From positions 1-38,500 of the forward strand of contig CAJNDS010001435.1 in NCBI GenBank assembly GCA_905221605.1: 38,500 bases of DNA, written 5' to 3'. A program made the translations under genes and the position numbers. The notes below the pieces were generated by a model that saw only the letters and a program-made list of their open reading frames with translations, made no database searches and was not told the origin of the DNA. This DNA is from Symbiodinium natans (lineage: Eukaryota; Sar; Dinophyceae; Suessiales; Symbiodiniaceae). Shown piece by piece: positions 19,345 through 29,200 of the stretch; position 1 is the stretch's first letter, and every line of letters begins with the position of its first letter.

Positions 19345-21527
19345 CTTGAATCCAGGTGGGGTCGCGTAGCCCAGCGAGGGGCGAGCTACCTGTTGAAGGA
19401 TATGGGGCTCTAGTCGTGCTCCCTCACCAAACGCTCTAAACCTGTTGGCGCCTTGATCAACGGGTACTGAGAACTCACCGGGCGAATGCAATGGGGGTCC
19501 GCCGGGTGCGTACGGAAGCCACTGCCACACCATTCCTGCAAGGTCGCTTTCCTTAATTACCCTCGGTGTGGGGTTGTTAGATTTTCAGCTGTTCTCCCAC
19601 ATAGCCTTCCCCCCTGAAAAAAAAAAAAAAACTACAGAGACGCAGAGATCTCTGGCTTGATTGCCTACTCCTTAGAAAATTGAGCGGGGATGATTACCGG
19701 CTATTACAAAGTTTCAAAGCCCTCTTCCTCCCCCCCCGGCCCGGCACAAACTGAATGCCCGTGCATGGATTGTCAACAGCCTTGGCAGTCGAGGGTTAAG
19801 GAGCCTATCTCCCAGACCGAAACTGCTTTATGCGCCGCGGTAATTAGAATTACGAGCGATTCACCCCCCCCCCCCCCCCAAACGCCCTTCGGCCCCCGCC
19901 TCCCAGCCCCACCCCTCCAGATTTTATGTCAATTGCAACTCCGGGCCAACGCCTCGAGCTCCGAAGCACGAAGAGCCCAACACTCAGGAGGGCAGTTCTT
20001 GCGTTAGAGGTGCCCCTCATGGAATGCCAGAGACTGCTTGGTAAAGAGGCCCTGTAACGGTTGTCCTAACTTAGGACGACGCCCAGGTCATTGGTAAGCC
20101 GTCCTTCGCTGGCTGGTGCTTGCAGAGGATGTCTCTCGCCTTCGCGCTGCCGATCCTCTCAGGCAGTGGGCGAGTCTGTCTGGGTGTATGATGGTGTATG
20201 TAGGGTTTTTGGTTCGGGATAAAGTTACGATCTTCGTCCCTGTGATTCGATGACAGAAGAAGGGGGGCTTCTATTTCAAGGCCCTGGGCCCTGGGTCCGG
20301 CGCAAACACAACCTAAGACTTCGAGGGGCGTCACGCGCTTTATCCGAGACCTACGTTCATGCATCGCAATAGCACGTTCACCTTTGCAGTAGGGTTACTT
20401 GTACGTCGTGATTCGTAGACTAGCCTTGATATTCCCAAAGCTTGATGTCGGGATTTCTACTTCGGCTGTGCCATTTGAAAGGAGCGGGTTTCGCATCATT
20501 TCCTGCCAGGGCCTTGTCCAACCTGGCATGAGAGGCAAGGGACTTAATGCACCTTCCTGCTCTGTAGCACGAAAATAAAAGTACAAGGATGCAAATAATA
20601 TCACAAACAATATGAAAACAATGCTTGGGACATGATCTTAGGAAAAATGTAGCCTTGGCCCAGTGAACTCCTGGGCTGCAAGGTCTGGGAATTGAGCCAA
20701 GCAGTTGCCAAGTTTTTGGGGTCCAAGATTTCCTAGGATGAAAAGCTCGCTGAGGGACTTCGGTGAGTGCCATCGTGGGCTTGAAGGGCTTTGTTTGAAT
20801 ACCATGGCCTCTTCAAAGCATCGTGCATCTTGAGGGTTGAACCAACATGGCCCAACCAAGGTTGAATACCGATGACGTGTTCTTTGGGGGAGGGGGCGGT
20901 GGGGGGCGGGAGGGGGCAGTCCTTCATCTTCATCAAGCGCATCCTGCAGCAATTCCCCCCCCCCCCCCCTCAATTTTCAGTACTTTGCTGGTGCAAAGTC
21001 GCTTGAGTCTATCTGTATAAGTCTATCTGAATCCCTTTTGTTCTACTGTCGTCGCCTTGAGGTTCGCGGAACCAGGCGTGCAGAGGCAAGTTCTTATGCA
21101 TCAAGGGCGGCACAACAAAACATCCTTCCAAGCCCTTATAGGCCTGAGATGCTCCCCGCAAACAAACAATCCCCTAGCAGATGTTGAGCTGACGTCTGAG
21201 GATTGAAGATATGTTTCCTGACACTGACACCCCGAAGCTTGCACCCTTGGCCAAGAGTCGGGGTTGTGGAGAGGAGTTGCTTCGGCTCCCTCCCTGCCAG
21301 CTGTAGGTGCAGCGTGTCACCTTGACCATGAGAGCAAAAAGCACATGGAGGTTCCGGGTACAATCCCAGTCACGATTAAAACCCCTAGATGCATAGACGT
21401 CTGAACATGGCTGCTGTATACGTGTATGTATATGTATACGTATATATATTTCTATATATGATCCCGGTTCTCGGTTCGCCCCCCCCCCCCCCCCCCCCCC
21501 CCATGGTACCCACCCACCCAACCCCCT

Positions 21528-21720
21528 AAAACCTAAACCCTAAACCTCAACCCTAAACCCAAAACCTAAAAACCCTAAAACCCTAAACCCTAAAACCAAC
21601 CACAACCACACCACAGGGGGGGGGGGGGGGCGGGAACCCTAACTCTAAACCCAAAAAACCCTAAACCCTAACCCCTAAAACCAACCCACAACCACACCAC
21701 AGGGTAGGGGGGGGACCATT
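21528..21720 (-). repeat. Degenerate telomeric tract with an 86-bp duplication
   Basis: CCCTAAA units mixed with AAAACC runs. A segment with CAACCACACCACAGGG occurs twice, near 21600 and 21686, followed each time by a G-run. Confidence 0.8.
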
Positions 21721-22090
21721 GGGGGGGGGGAGGGGGGGCGGGGCAGGCCGCACCCGCATCATATATATGCTACCCCGGGGGGGGGGGGGTACCATGCATA
21801 TATATATATATATATATAAATCTTTATACAGAGACATACAATACCTTTTCTCTTTTCTTTCGTGGGGGCTCTGGGGGTCTCCCGGAGACCCCCTTTGCGC
21901 AGTGCCCTGTTTGGGGTCTCAGTGAAACCCTGCAATGGGAAACATGGACTGTTGCATCTCGACCAACCTCCTCCTAGAAGCCCCTCAGCTCACCAGCTGG
22001 TTGCAAGCAGTCCTGTCCCTTGCACTTCGGAAGTGCTCTACTTGCTACGCCGCTGTGATGCAAGGTAACCCTAAACCCTAAACCCTAAAC

Positions 22091-22158
22091 CCCATTTTGC
22101 ATGCACCTCTCCAACTACGTGTACGCCCTCGCCCGAGCTGAGCTGCATCACTTGCCAG
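22091..22158 (-). CDS. Exon, unknown protein
   Basis: 68 nt (1 + 22 codons + 1), MQLSSGEGVHVVGEVHAKW, between acceptor ACATCCCCACAG and telomeric donor GTTTAGGG. It lies downstream of the single-exon gene but cannot be joined to it because that frame ends in a stop. Confidence 0.55.
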
Positions 22159-22194
22159 CTGTGGGGATGTTTGGGGTGGGGTCAGCACCTACTT

Positions 22195-22252
22195 GGAGGT
22201 TCATGGGCACGTTTACGTGGGGTTATAAGTACCCCTACCAGTACCCTACGGT
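22195..22252. mobile_element. Family B partial copy
   Basis: GGAGGTTCATGGG followed by GGGGTTATAAGTACCCCTAC; one end only, in the intron upstream of exon 22091-22158. Confidence 0.55.
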
Positions 22253-22345
22253 TAACTTTTAACCCTAGTAACAGCTGATAAATTGACTGCACTCATTCCT
22301 GGCCCTCGAGGCTCTGGTTCCCGGGGAGGTCAGAGGTCAGCGCCG

Positions 22346-23104
22346 TCATCCAGTCCCTGGTGTCCCCTTCTTGCCACGATCTGCTGCCAGGAGGCTCAAG
22401 AACTGAGGCATGAAGTCCAGAACCTCGGCAGTCCCTTCAAATCGTTTCTGGAGGTGCCTTGAGAGCAGGCTGCGATCCGCTTGCAGCAGTGCCTCTCGCA
22501 GAGCCACTGCATGGTTGCGGTCGCCGAGTTGGTAGGCACAGACCATCTCCACAACGGCACACGAGGCCGACCAACACTCAGGTGGAACGGATGCTGCAGG
22601 ATCAAGCTGAGGCAGCTCAGCTGGGAGGGAGGGAACCTGTGCCTCATCGCCGGCGGAGAAGCGCAAAGCCCAGGCAGCCAGGAATGCCTCACGGTGCCTT
22701 CGCTGCTGAAGGAGAAGCTCCGCCTCCATGAGCAGCCCCCTCTGCAGGGAGTCGGCTCCTAGCACGGCGGCTTTCGGCGACAAGATGCGCCGGCGGAGGA
22801 GCTGCCAAGCCTCCAGGTGCAACACGTCGAAAGGCAAGCTCACCGACTCGTCCTCCATGTCGGGCTCCTCCACGCCTAGGTCATACCCGAGATGGTAGCC
22901 CAGGTCGTCCCCGAAATCCAGCCCGTCCTGAAAGAAGCGAGTTCGGCGAGGGTCGGCTTCATGCGCCTCAGGAGCCTCGGCCTTCAAGAGCTCCAGCAGT
23001 TGTTGCCAGTCACCTTGATCGAGGGAACCTTCGTCTTCCTCCTCGCCACAGCCGTCAAACTTGGAATAGTCGATGGGCATTTGCGGTGGAGAGCGTTGGT
23101 CCAT
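22346..23104 (-). CDS. Single-exon gene, acidic helical protein of 252 residues, function unknown
   Basis: An uninterrupted frame from ATG to TGA, GC-rich with strong third-position GC bias, in clear contrast to its flanks. The N-terminus (PIDYSKFDGCGEEEDEG) is an acidic Y-S-x-(W/F)-D type start of the kind seen in Cdc37 and other cochaperones, which is only a loose likeness. Residues about 50-85 are Asp/Glu-rich. From about 95 on the sequence is predicted helical, Leu/Ala-rich with repeat-like spacing (LLMEAELLLQQRRHREAFL, then HAVALREALLQADRSLL). I recognise no family. There are no introns and no telomeric tracts inside, unlike gene A and gene B; this may indicate a retrocopy. No spliced-leader relic was seen upstream of the ATG. 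Confidence 0.6.
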   Translation of the reverse strand: MDQRSPPQMPIDYSKFDGCGEEEDEGSLDQGDWQQLLELLKAEAPEAHEADPRRTRFFQDGLDFGDDLGYHLGYDLGVEEPDMEDESVSLPFDVLHLEAWQLLRRRILSPKAAVLGADSLQRGLLMEAELLLQQRRHREAFLAAWALRFSAGDEAQVPSLPAELPQLDPAASVPPECWSASCAVVEMVCAYQLGDRNHAVALREALLQADRSLLSRHLQKRFEGTAEVLDFMPQFLSLLAADRGKKGTPGTG

Positions 23105-24870
23105 GGGGGGGAGCTACAGGTGTCCTACATTTCACAGTTGTCCTTTCTTGGAGCTACAGTATGCTTCAATATGTTGCTGCAGGCTGCAAATCATCGGCGA
23201 CGTACAATGGCACTGCGAGTTCTGTGAGTTCTTCTTGACGAACCGTTTTCTTTGCATCTTGGGTCTTGGGCCAGGTTTCAAGCCAAGCAGTCTAAACCTG
23301 AAGCCCCTTATCTAAACAAGCTCTCCAATAGTTGCACCCACAGAAAGATCGGGGGCCCGGCCCATGAAGCAAAGGCCCAGGGCGTTCTTCGAAGTGCTGG
23401 CCAGGACACACCTCCGTATGCTGCGGCTGCTCAAGTCTGATGCCCGAAGTTCTTTGACGCTTTGGCACACAATGCCATGCTAAGCTCCTGTTACCATATG
23501 TCAGGGGCATGAGCTTTGCTCATCGGCTTGGATCGGCATGGTGCAGGTTCACGTGCGCAATGGGAGTGTAGCTTAGTGGCTTGGTGTGGCTGTTGATCAG
23601 AAGGTGGCCTGGCCCTCTCATTGGCATGATATTTTGAAACCATCGGATGCTTCGGAATCAGTCAGGCACCCTGCGCAGTCGCCAGTTGGGAAACCTCCGA
23701 AGACAATGTCGGCCTCCCACCCCCCCTGGACGGGGGAAGATTCAGGATGCAACCGAGGCGCGAGTGCGTCGCGAAAGAGACGACGTGACCTCCTTGCGGA
23801 AGACTGAGGGTCGATCAGGGCTTGAAGAACCCTGAACAGATTCATGAAGGTGTTGTTGACTTAAAAAAACGTCCGGGGGGGAAGCTTCGGCCCCACACAT
23901 AGTAGGGCTGCTCGTTTGGGTCATGGACATGGAGTTCCGACCTCAGCTGAAAGCGAAGCGCTGACCACGTTTTCCGCTCTCGTCGGCTTGAGAGAGCAGG
24001 GCCTGAAGAGGGCCCCTTAGCGCGGAAGCACGTGTGCATGCAATGCAGCACCGCTCTGGCTTCTCTTTCGAACTTCACACTTCTGCTCGCATAAACAGAA
24101 CGACTGCCAAGTGCAGCTCGTACTCTGTACACCTTGGGACGAAATTCAGGGTCCCTACAAGCAGAAGGCTTGTACAGAAGGGTTTCTGCGTCCTCGGCCC
24201 CTCACACCCTCGTTCACAGGACTTGCAGAGACACGGTGTTCACTGTGAAACATCTGCTTCCGGCCTCTCCCTCGAATCGCTGAGCTTCCCGCAAGGAAGC
24301 TCTATAATTCTCTAAAAGTGTGGAAGAGTTGCAGCTATTGTTTCTTTCGGACTTCTCAACTTCGGGAAGCGACAGCCGCCGACTGGGCCCGCAGCTCATT
24401 ACCTCCGTCCTCAACACATGTCTTGAGATGAGCGACTTGTGACGTATGCCCCATGTTGCCCATAGACAATCGGGCCTGCTCTTTAGAGTTTCATGTGCCG
24501 GCCATCAGTAGGCCACGGCAAACTGCTGGCCGGGCGCCACTCCGAGTGGTACTGTGACCTGACAGTATCGAAGCAACCCAAGCGCAATGTGCACGCCCAT
24601 GGCGAACACACAAACAAGCACACAAACATCTTCATCTGGAAGGAAAGTGCCTGGAAGTCAAAGCCATCTGGGCTGGTAACCTGCAGCGTTTCCCCCGCGG
24701 ATGCCTGGCAGGTGGCTTTAAGGTGCCCAGGTCGCCAGAAGCTTTTACTATATTGCGCTGGGTGCAACCACTGATTTCACTGCTGAGCTGCTGCTGCAAG
24801 AGGCATGTCTGCGACACGGAAACAAGTTTCTGGTCGAATTCTCCAGGCTCGTTTCGGGCAGCTGCTAAAC
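23105..24870. other. No gene recognised
   Basis: Upstream flank of the single-exon gene. Short frames only. A weak tRNA-like stretch lies at 23568-23620. Confidence 0.45.
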
Positions 24871-24995
24871 AAAGCTTTTTCGCACAAACTCAAGTGTGCA
24901 GCCTCCACGCTGCTTCTCTTGTGAAACCAAATGTACGGTCATGCCTCTAACCACACAAATGTCTTGAAATACCACGCCTTTGCTGGCTTTGCCCA
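24871..24995 (-). CDS. Candidate exon
   Basis: 2 + 41 codons (GKASKGVVFQDICVVRGM and onward), ending at donor GTTTAGC. Third-position GC is below one half, unlike the stronger exons, so chance is possible. Confidence 0.3.
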
Positions 24996-25336
24996 CTTGC
25001 CGAATTGCCACTATATGCGAGCATGGGGCATTCGGCGGGCACTGCACCATCATTTGGCGGGCAGCGTTGGCCTGCTGGGGTTAGTCTCTGGCTATGAAGG
25101 TGATGCAAGTTCATATTCACGGAAGTGCAACTATTTTGGGGTTGGTTGCAATTGCTGCAAACCCCTGAATGGAATCCGGTGTTGTGATGGTGAGTGACTG
25201 CGGGGTCTGAGTTCTCCGTAGAGCGCTTTCGCGACATCAATGCCCCAGAATGTGGGTAAGCCCATGATGGTGTTCGCTCGACCTTCTGCTCCAAATGCTT
25301 AGGGCGCATAGAAATCTGAAAAACAGCAGCACCAGC

Positions 25337-25411
25337 CCTGCGAGCTTTTCGTGCTTCCTCTGCCAATATTCTTTGCACGGTGTGAACTCGCGCCAGCAGT
25401 CCGTGGCAAGC
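25337..25411 (-). CDS. Candidate exon following the MGNEFG exon
   Basis: LATDCWREFTPCKEYWQRKH after the strong acceptor ATGATTTTTCTCAG. The donor is GC at 25335-25336 or GT at 25331-25332. The intron before it is 60 nt and phase fits. Confidence 0.4.
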
Positions 25412-25471
25412 CTGAGAAAAATCATGTTGGCACAAACACAAGCTGAGGCGACCCAAGAAAGCCGGCCAAAC

Positions 25472-25543
25472 CAGCTTGTGTGCCGAGGGGCAAAGTGTGG
25501 CAGCTCGCCAAACTCGTTGCCCATGATGTAGGTGCGGTAGTAC
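25472..25543 (-). CDS. Candidate exon with MGNEFG motif
   Basis: 72 nt (1 + 23 codons + 2) reading YYRTYIMGNEFGELPHFAP. The hexamer MGNEFG is characteristic of glycogen/starch branching enzymes of the GH13 family, which normally continue HPEW; here it continues ELPHF. The acceptor is GTCTGCAAG and the donor GTTTGG, in phase with 25337-25411. Confidence 0.35.
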
Positions 25544-26044
25544 CTTGCAGACGTCAATGAATGGGTGGAAGGAGCAGGATACGACATATGGTGCACGATG
25601 TCTAGCAAACATGCTCGATGCTCTCTACATCTCTTTGCCGTTCATCTCGTGGCCGCGCTGTCTCAGCATCTCACTCTGTCAGTCGCCCTTGCTGCAGCTT
25701 CTCCAAACCCAGAACTAGTTCCAACTCGACTTGACTCCCTGCATGTTCACACCCTGGCTGGAATCCCGGAAGGTCACTTTCTCAGGTCTTCTTCCTGGCC
25801 GCGTTGGCAGAGGGCGCGGTGGGCCAGGTGAGCCTAAGACGCCGTAGGGAGGATGTTTTCTGGAGGTTGAGGAGGTAGGTTCGGATTTCAAGCGACTTTC
25901 TGCGCCCGTGCCAAAGGAATGTGTGCCAGCTCGGGGCACGCAGATTCCGAAGATTTGCATGCACTAGGCTGTGGTTGTGGACTTGGATCTAGGCTACAAA
26001 AGGCTCTTGTGTCAGGGCTCGAGCAAGTCGACAGTGCAAAAGCA

Positions 26045-26147
26045 TCAAACGAAGTGACTTGTCACAATGCAGCGGCACAGCATGGATTTTGCCGTCACGG
26101 TCTGCAACTTCCTTTGGGCCGGCATGCAAGCGGGCTCAAAGGTTTGT
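26045..26147 (-). CDS. Possible terminal exon of gene A
   Basis: The open frame (QTFEPACMPAQRKLQTV and onward, ending at TGA) continues in phase only if exon 13 uses its earlier GC donor. The intron would then be just 47 nt, shorter than the others seen here. It may be a chance frame. Confidence 0.3.
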
Positions 26148-26187
26148 CTCAGGACATCTGGAATGTCGCAGGCCCTAAACCCTAAAC

Positions 26188-26226
26188 CCCAAGCCTGGGC
26201 AGTTGGACCCACTCTGACATGAAGGC
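26188..26226 (-). CDS. Gene A exon 13
   Basis: Thirteen codons (AFMSEWVQLPRLG) between acceptor GGTCTTACAG and telomeric donor GTTTAGGG. A GC donor 7 nt earlier is also possible. The upstream intron is 77 nt. Confidence 0.55.
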
Positions 26227-29200
26227 CTGTAAGACCAAAACGCCCCAAATATCCTAAAGACCCTGAACCCTAAAAACCCCGAACCCGCAAACGATTGGCT
26301 TACCAAAGGCAACTGGAGCGCCCGCATGGACTTGATGCCCTTGCGCTCAATGGAGAAGCCGCCATCCTAAAGGGCTCAGGCCCCTTCAAGCCCTTCAGCC
26401 CCCCCCCCCCACCCAAAGAAAAAAAAAGAAACAAAGTCAAAAAAGTATCCGAGACTCTTCCGAGAAACACCCGCAGGATGTTCAAATCCTTCAAAGTTGC
26501 TCAAACGCCAAAACGCGCAAACCCTGGGATTGAGGGTTTGGGACCTAGTTGCTGAGTAGCCTGCACCAAAAAAGGCTAACCTTTCAATGATGGTAGGATT
26601 ACATGTATACCCCAAAAGGTTAAAGGTTACCTACTCGGCTAAGGGGAGTTGCGGACTTCAGGAGAGGTTTTGACGTTTGGGCAACTTCAGGCCTGCCTCC
26701 CCCCCCTCCCCGGTTTAGGGTTTAGGGTTTAGGGTTTAGGGTTTAGAGTTTAGGGTTTAGGCCCCCCCCCTCCCCGCCCTGCCTCGGTTCCGTGTCCGCG
26801 GGCCAGAATCGCATACTTCTGTTGCCATGCGCTGTAGCCTCGACCCGTTGCAAACTCATCAGAGTGGCTCATGTGGTGGTTGAGCGAATTTTTGGGCGCT
26901 AGTGGGTACGGTGGGTCGTTCGAAGTTCTGGGTCCGTCTCAAGTTCCAAGAGTTTCGGGTACCGAATAGGACCCGTAATTCAGGTTCACTCCCCAGGCCG
27001 CACTCAAGACAGGCTGCGGGCGGGCTAAGTATCCTTCAGCAGAAAATTCGCAAGTCATCTTCCCTTTACTTTGCAAAGCAGGGGGCGCCAATCTACAGAA
27101 AACGATCCTCCAGCAAGCTCAGTATCCGTCAGTAGCGATACAAGCCCGGCGATAGAGGACTCAAAGCCCGCACTGCATCTGCACCCATTGCATGGCAGGC
27201 AACAAAAAGAAGAAGAACACCCCCCCCCCCCCAAAAAAAAAACAAACTTTAAACCCCTTTTTTGAAACCGGACTTGTTGGGTCCTAAACCCTAAGCCCTT
27301 CAAGAACTCAGAATCGTCGCCCAGAAGCCACAGTTCGCATAGTGAAGGACCACTGGTGCCCCGCGGCCACCACATCGGTGGCTGTGGAGCCTCAGGAAAA
27401 ACCCTAAACCCTAAACCCTAAACCCTAAAACCTAAGCCCTAAACCCTAAACCATGAGGAGCTGAAGGTGGTCGCGCAGAATTTTGAGGTGTCTTTCGCAG
27501 CTTGGGACTCTTGTCTGAGGGCTTGGGTTGGAGAGGTGTTTAGGGTTTAGGGTTCTAGATTGCCCCCAGGGCCCAAGCACAAAACACAAGGGACTGCGCA
27601 CAGGCCTCGAGCTAGAATCAGATTGAAGCCTCTGACATGGCGGTTGGCAGAGGCAGGGGTCATAAGGAATGGTAACAAAACTTACAGCCCTATTTAGGGG
27701 TACTCAGAACCCTACTTCTAGGTACCCATGAACCTCCACGTCAAAACCTGAGCCGAAACCCCAAACTCTACTTATAACCCTACTTATAAGTACCCATGCA
27801 CCTCCACCCCTAAACTCTACTTATACCCCTACTTATAAGTACCCATGAACCTCCAACCCTAAACTCCACTTATAACCCTACTTAACCTCCAGCCCTAAAC
27901 TCTACTTACAATCCTACTTATACGTACTTGGAGTCCCTGCCTCTCGTTTCTGTCTGAGCCGAACCGATGCACACCCACCGGCAGAGGTGGTGGAGATGTC
28001 AAGCGGCACGCAGCCTGCACGGGTTCGCTTGGGGTTGACAGAGATTGTATAGGGTTTGGGTCCCAAAAAGTTTTGTGCGAAAGTGTTTTCTTTTGGAAAC
28101 TACTTTTTAATTTTTGTGAAGAGTCCTAAGCCAACTTGGGGTTTGGGCCTTCTGAAGCCAATTTGTGCCTTCTGAAGCCAATGAATCACATTTGGGCCTG
28201 CTGAACACAATTTAAAGCCTTCTGCCAACTTGGGCCTTCTGAAGCCAATTGGCAGCCTTCTGCCAATTTGGGCCTTTTGAAGCCAACTTCGGCCTTTTGG
28301 GCATTCGAAGCCAACTTGGGCCCAATTTCAGCCTTCTGAAGCCAATTTAAGCAACACAGGTCTCGCGCCGAGGTTGTGGACACCATCGCGTGTTGGTTTA
28401 AACAACACGGGGCTCGCACCGAGGTTGTGGACAACATAACGCGTTGGCACATGTAGGGTCATGTATTTTACAAAGCCAACCCGGTCTCGCACCGAGGTTG
28501 TGGACAACACAGCACGTTGGCTTCCAAATCAACACAGGTCTCGCACCGAGGTTGTGGAAAACGCTGATGTGCGTTCTGGTTTTTGGCCAAATTTCAATAT
28601 ATGTTTCCTGCAGACAAAAGCAAGACGCACATAGACGTCACTGATGTGTGCTCTGGTCTTTGCCAGACATGTCTAAACATCATCGAAGCTTGTTGTTTGT
28701 TTTTGCGCAGCCAAGAGCAACAAAAGACCACGTATTGTACACGCCACTGCTGTGTTTTCTGAGTCCTGCCACACCCAACAAAAGCAAAACGCACATAGGC
28801 GTCTCTGATGTGTGTTCTGATTGTTGCCAAATTTCCAAACAACACCCACTAGCCGTTTTTGTCTTGTGCTGTTTGTGTGCACAAGGGCAACATGCACATA
28901 GACATCAGTGACGTCCCCAGAGGTTCAAGTAAATTGAGCATTTGGCCTCCCAGGTGCTTTGGATTAATTTACTCAAGCTCTGCTTGTCAGCTATTTAGAC
29001 AAATAACTTGGGAAACTTAGTATGATATCACAGACAATTTCAATTTATCTTGTCTTGAGGATTTAGGTTTTAGGGTGCAGGGTTCAGGGCTTCGGTTTCC
29101 AAGCTTCCGCCCTTGTCTGATCTACCCTAAACTCTAAACCCTAAACCCCTAAAACCTAAACCCTAAACACGTCCTGCTCTTTGCCTTTCACGGCCGGTGC

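Larger units (their letters stand above)
18643..22090. other. Region nearly free of telomeric tracts
   Basis: Contains the candidate exon 19260-19344, C-runs (19862-19879, 20955-20971, 21478-21502), TA-rich stretches near 21420 and 21790 and the tract 21528-21720. Nothing else recognised. Confidence 0.5.

Noticed and set aside
19835-19860. GCCGCGGTAATT, like the 530 loop of small-subunit rRNA
   Set aside because: Only 12 bases match; flanks do not continue as rRNA.
24947-25612. 221-codon minus ORF
   Set aside because: Third-position GC is low and another minus frame over 25337-25543 has better codon use, splice sites and phase.
27290-27375. HYANCGFW frame resembling a glycosyltransferase motif
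   Set aside because: This frame stops before the donor; the phase-consistent frame of gene A exon 10 reads differently.
28352-28560. CRISPR array
   Set aside because: Spacers are of unequal length and themselves repeated, the repeats are diverged, and the context is eukaryotic introns.
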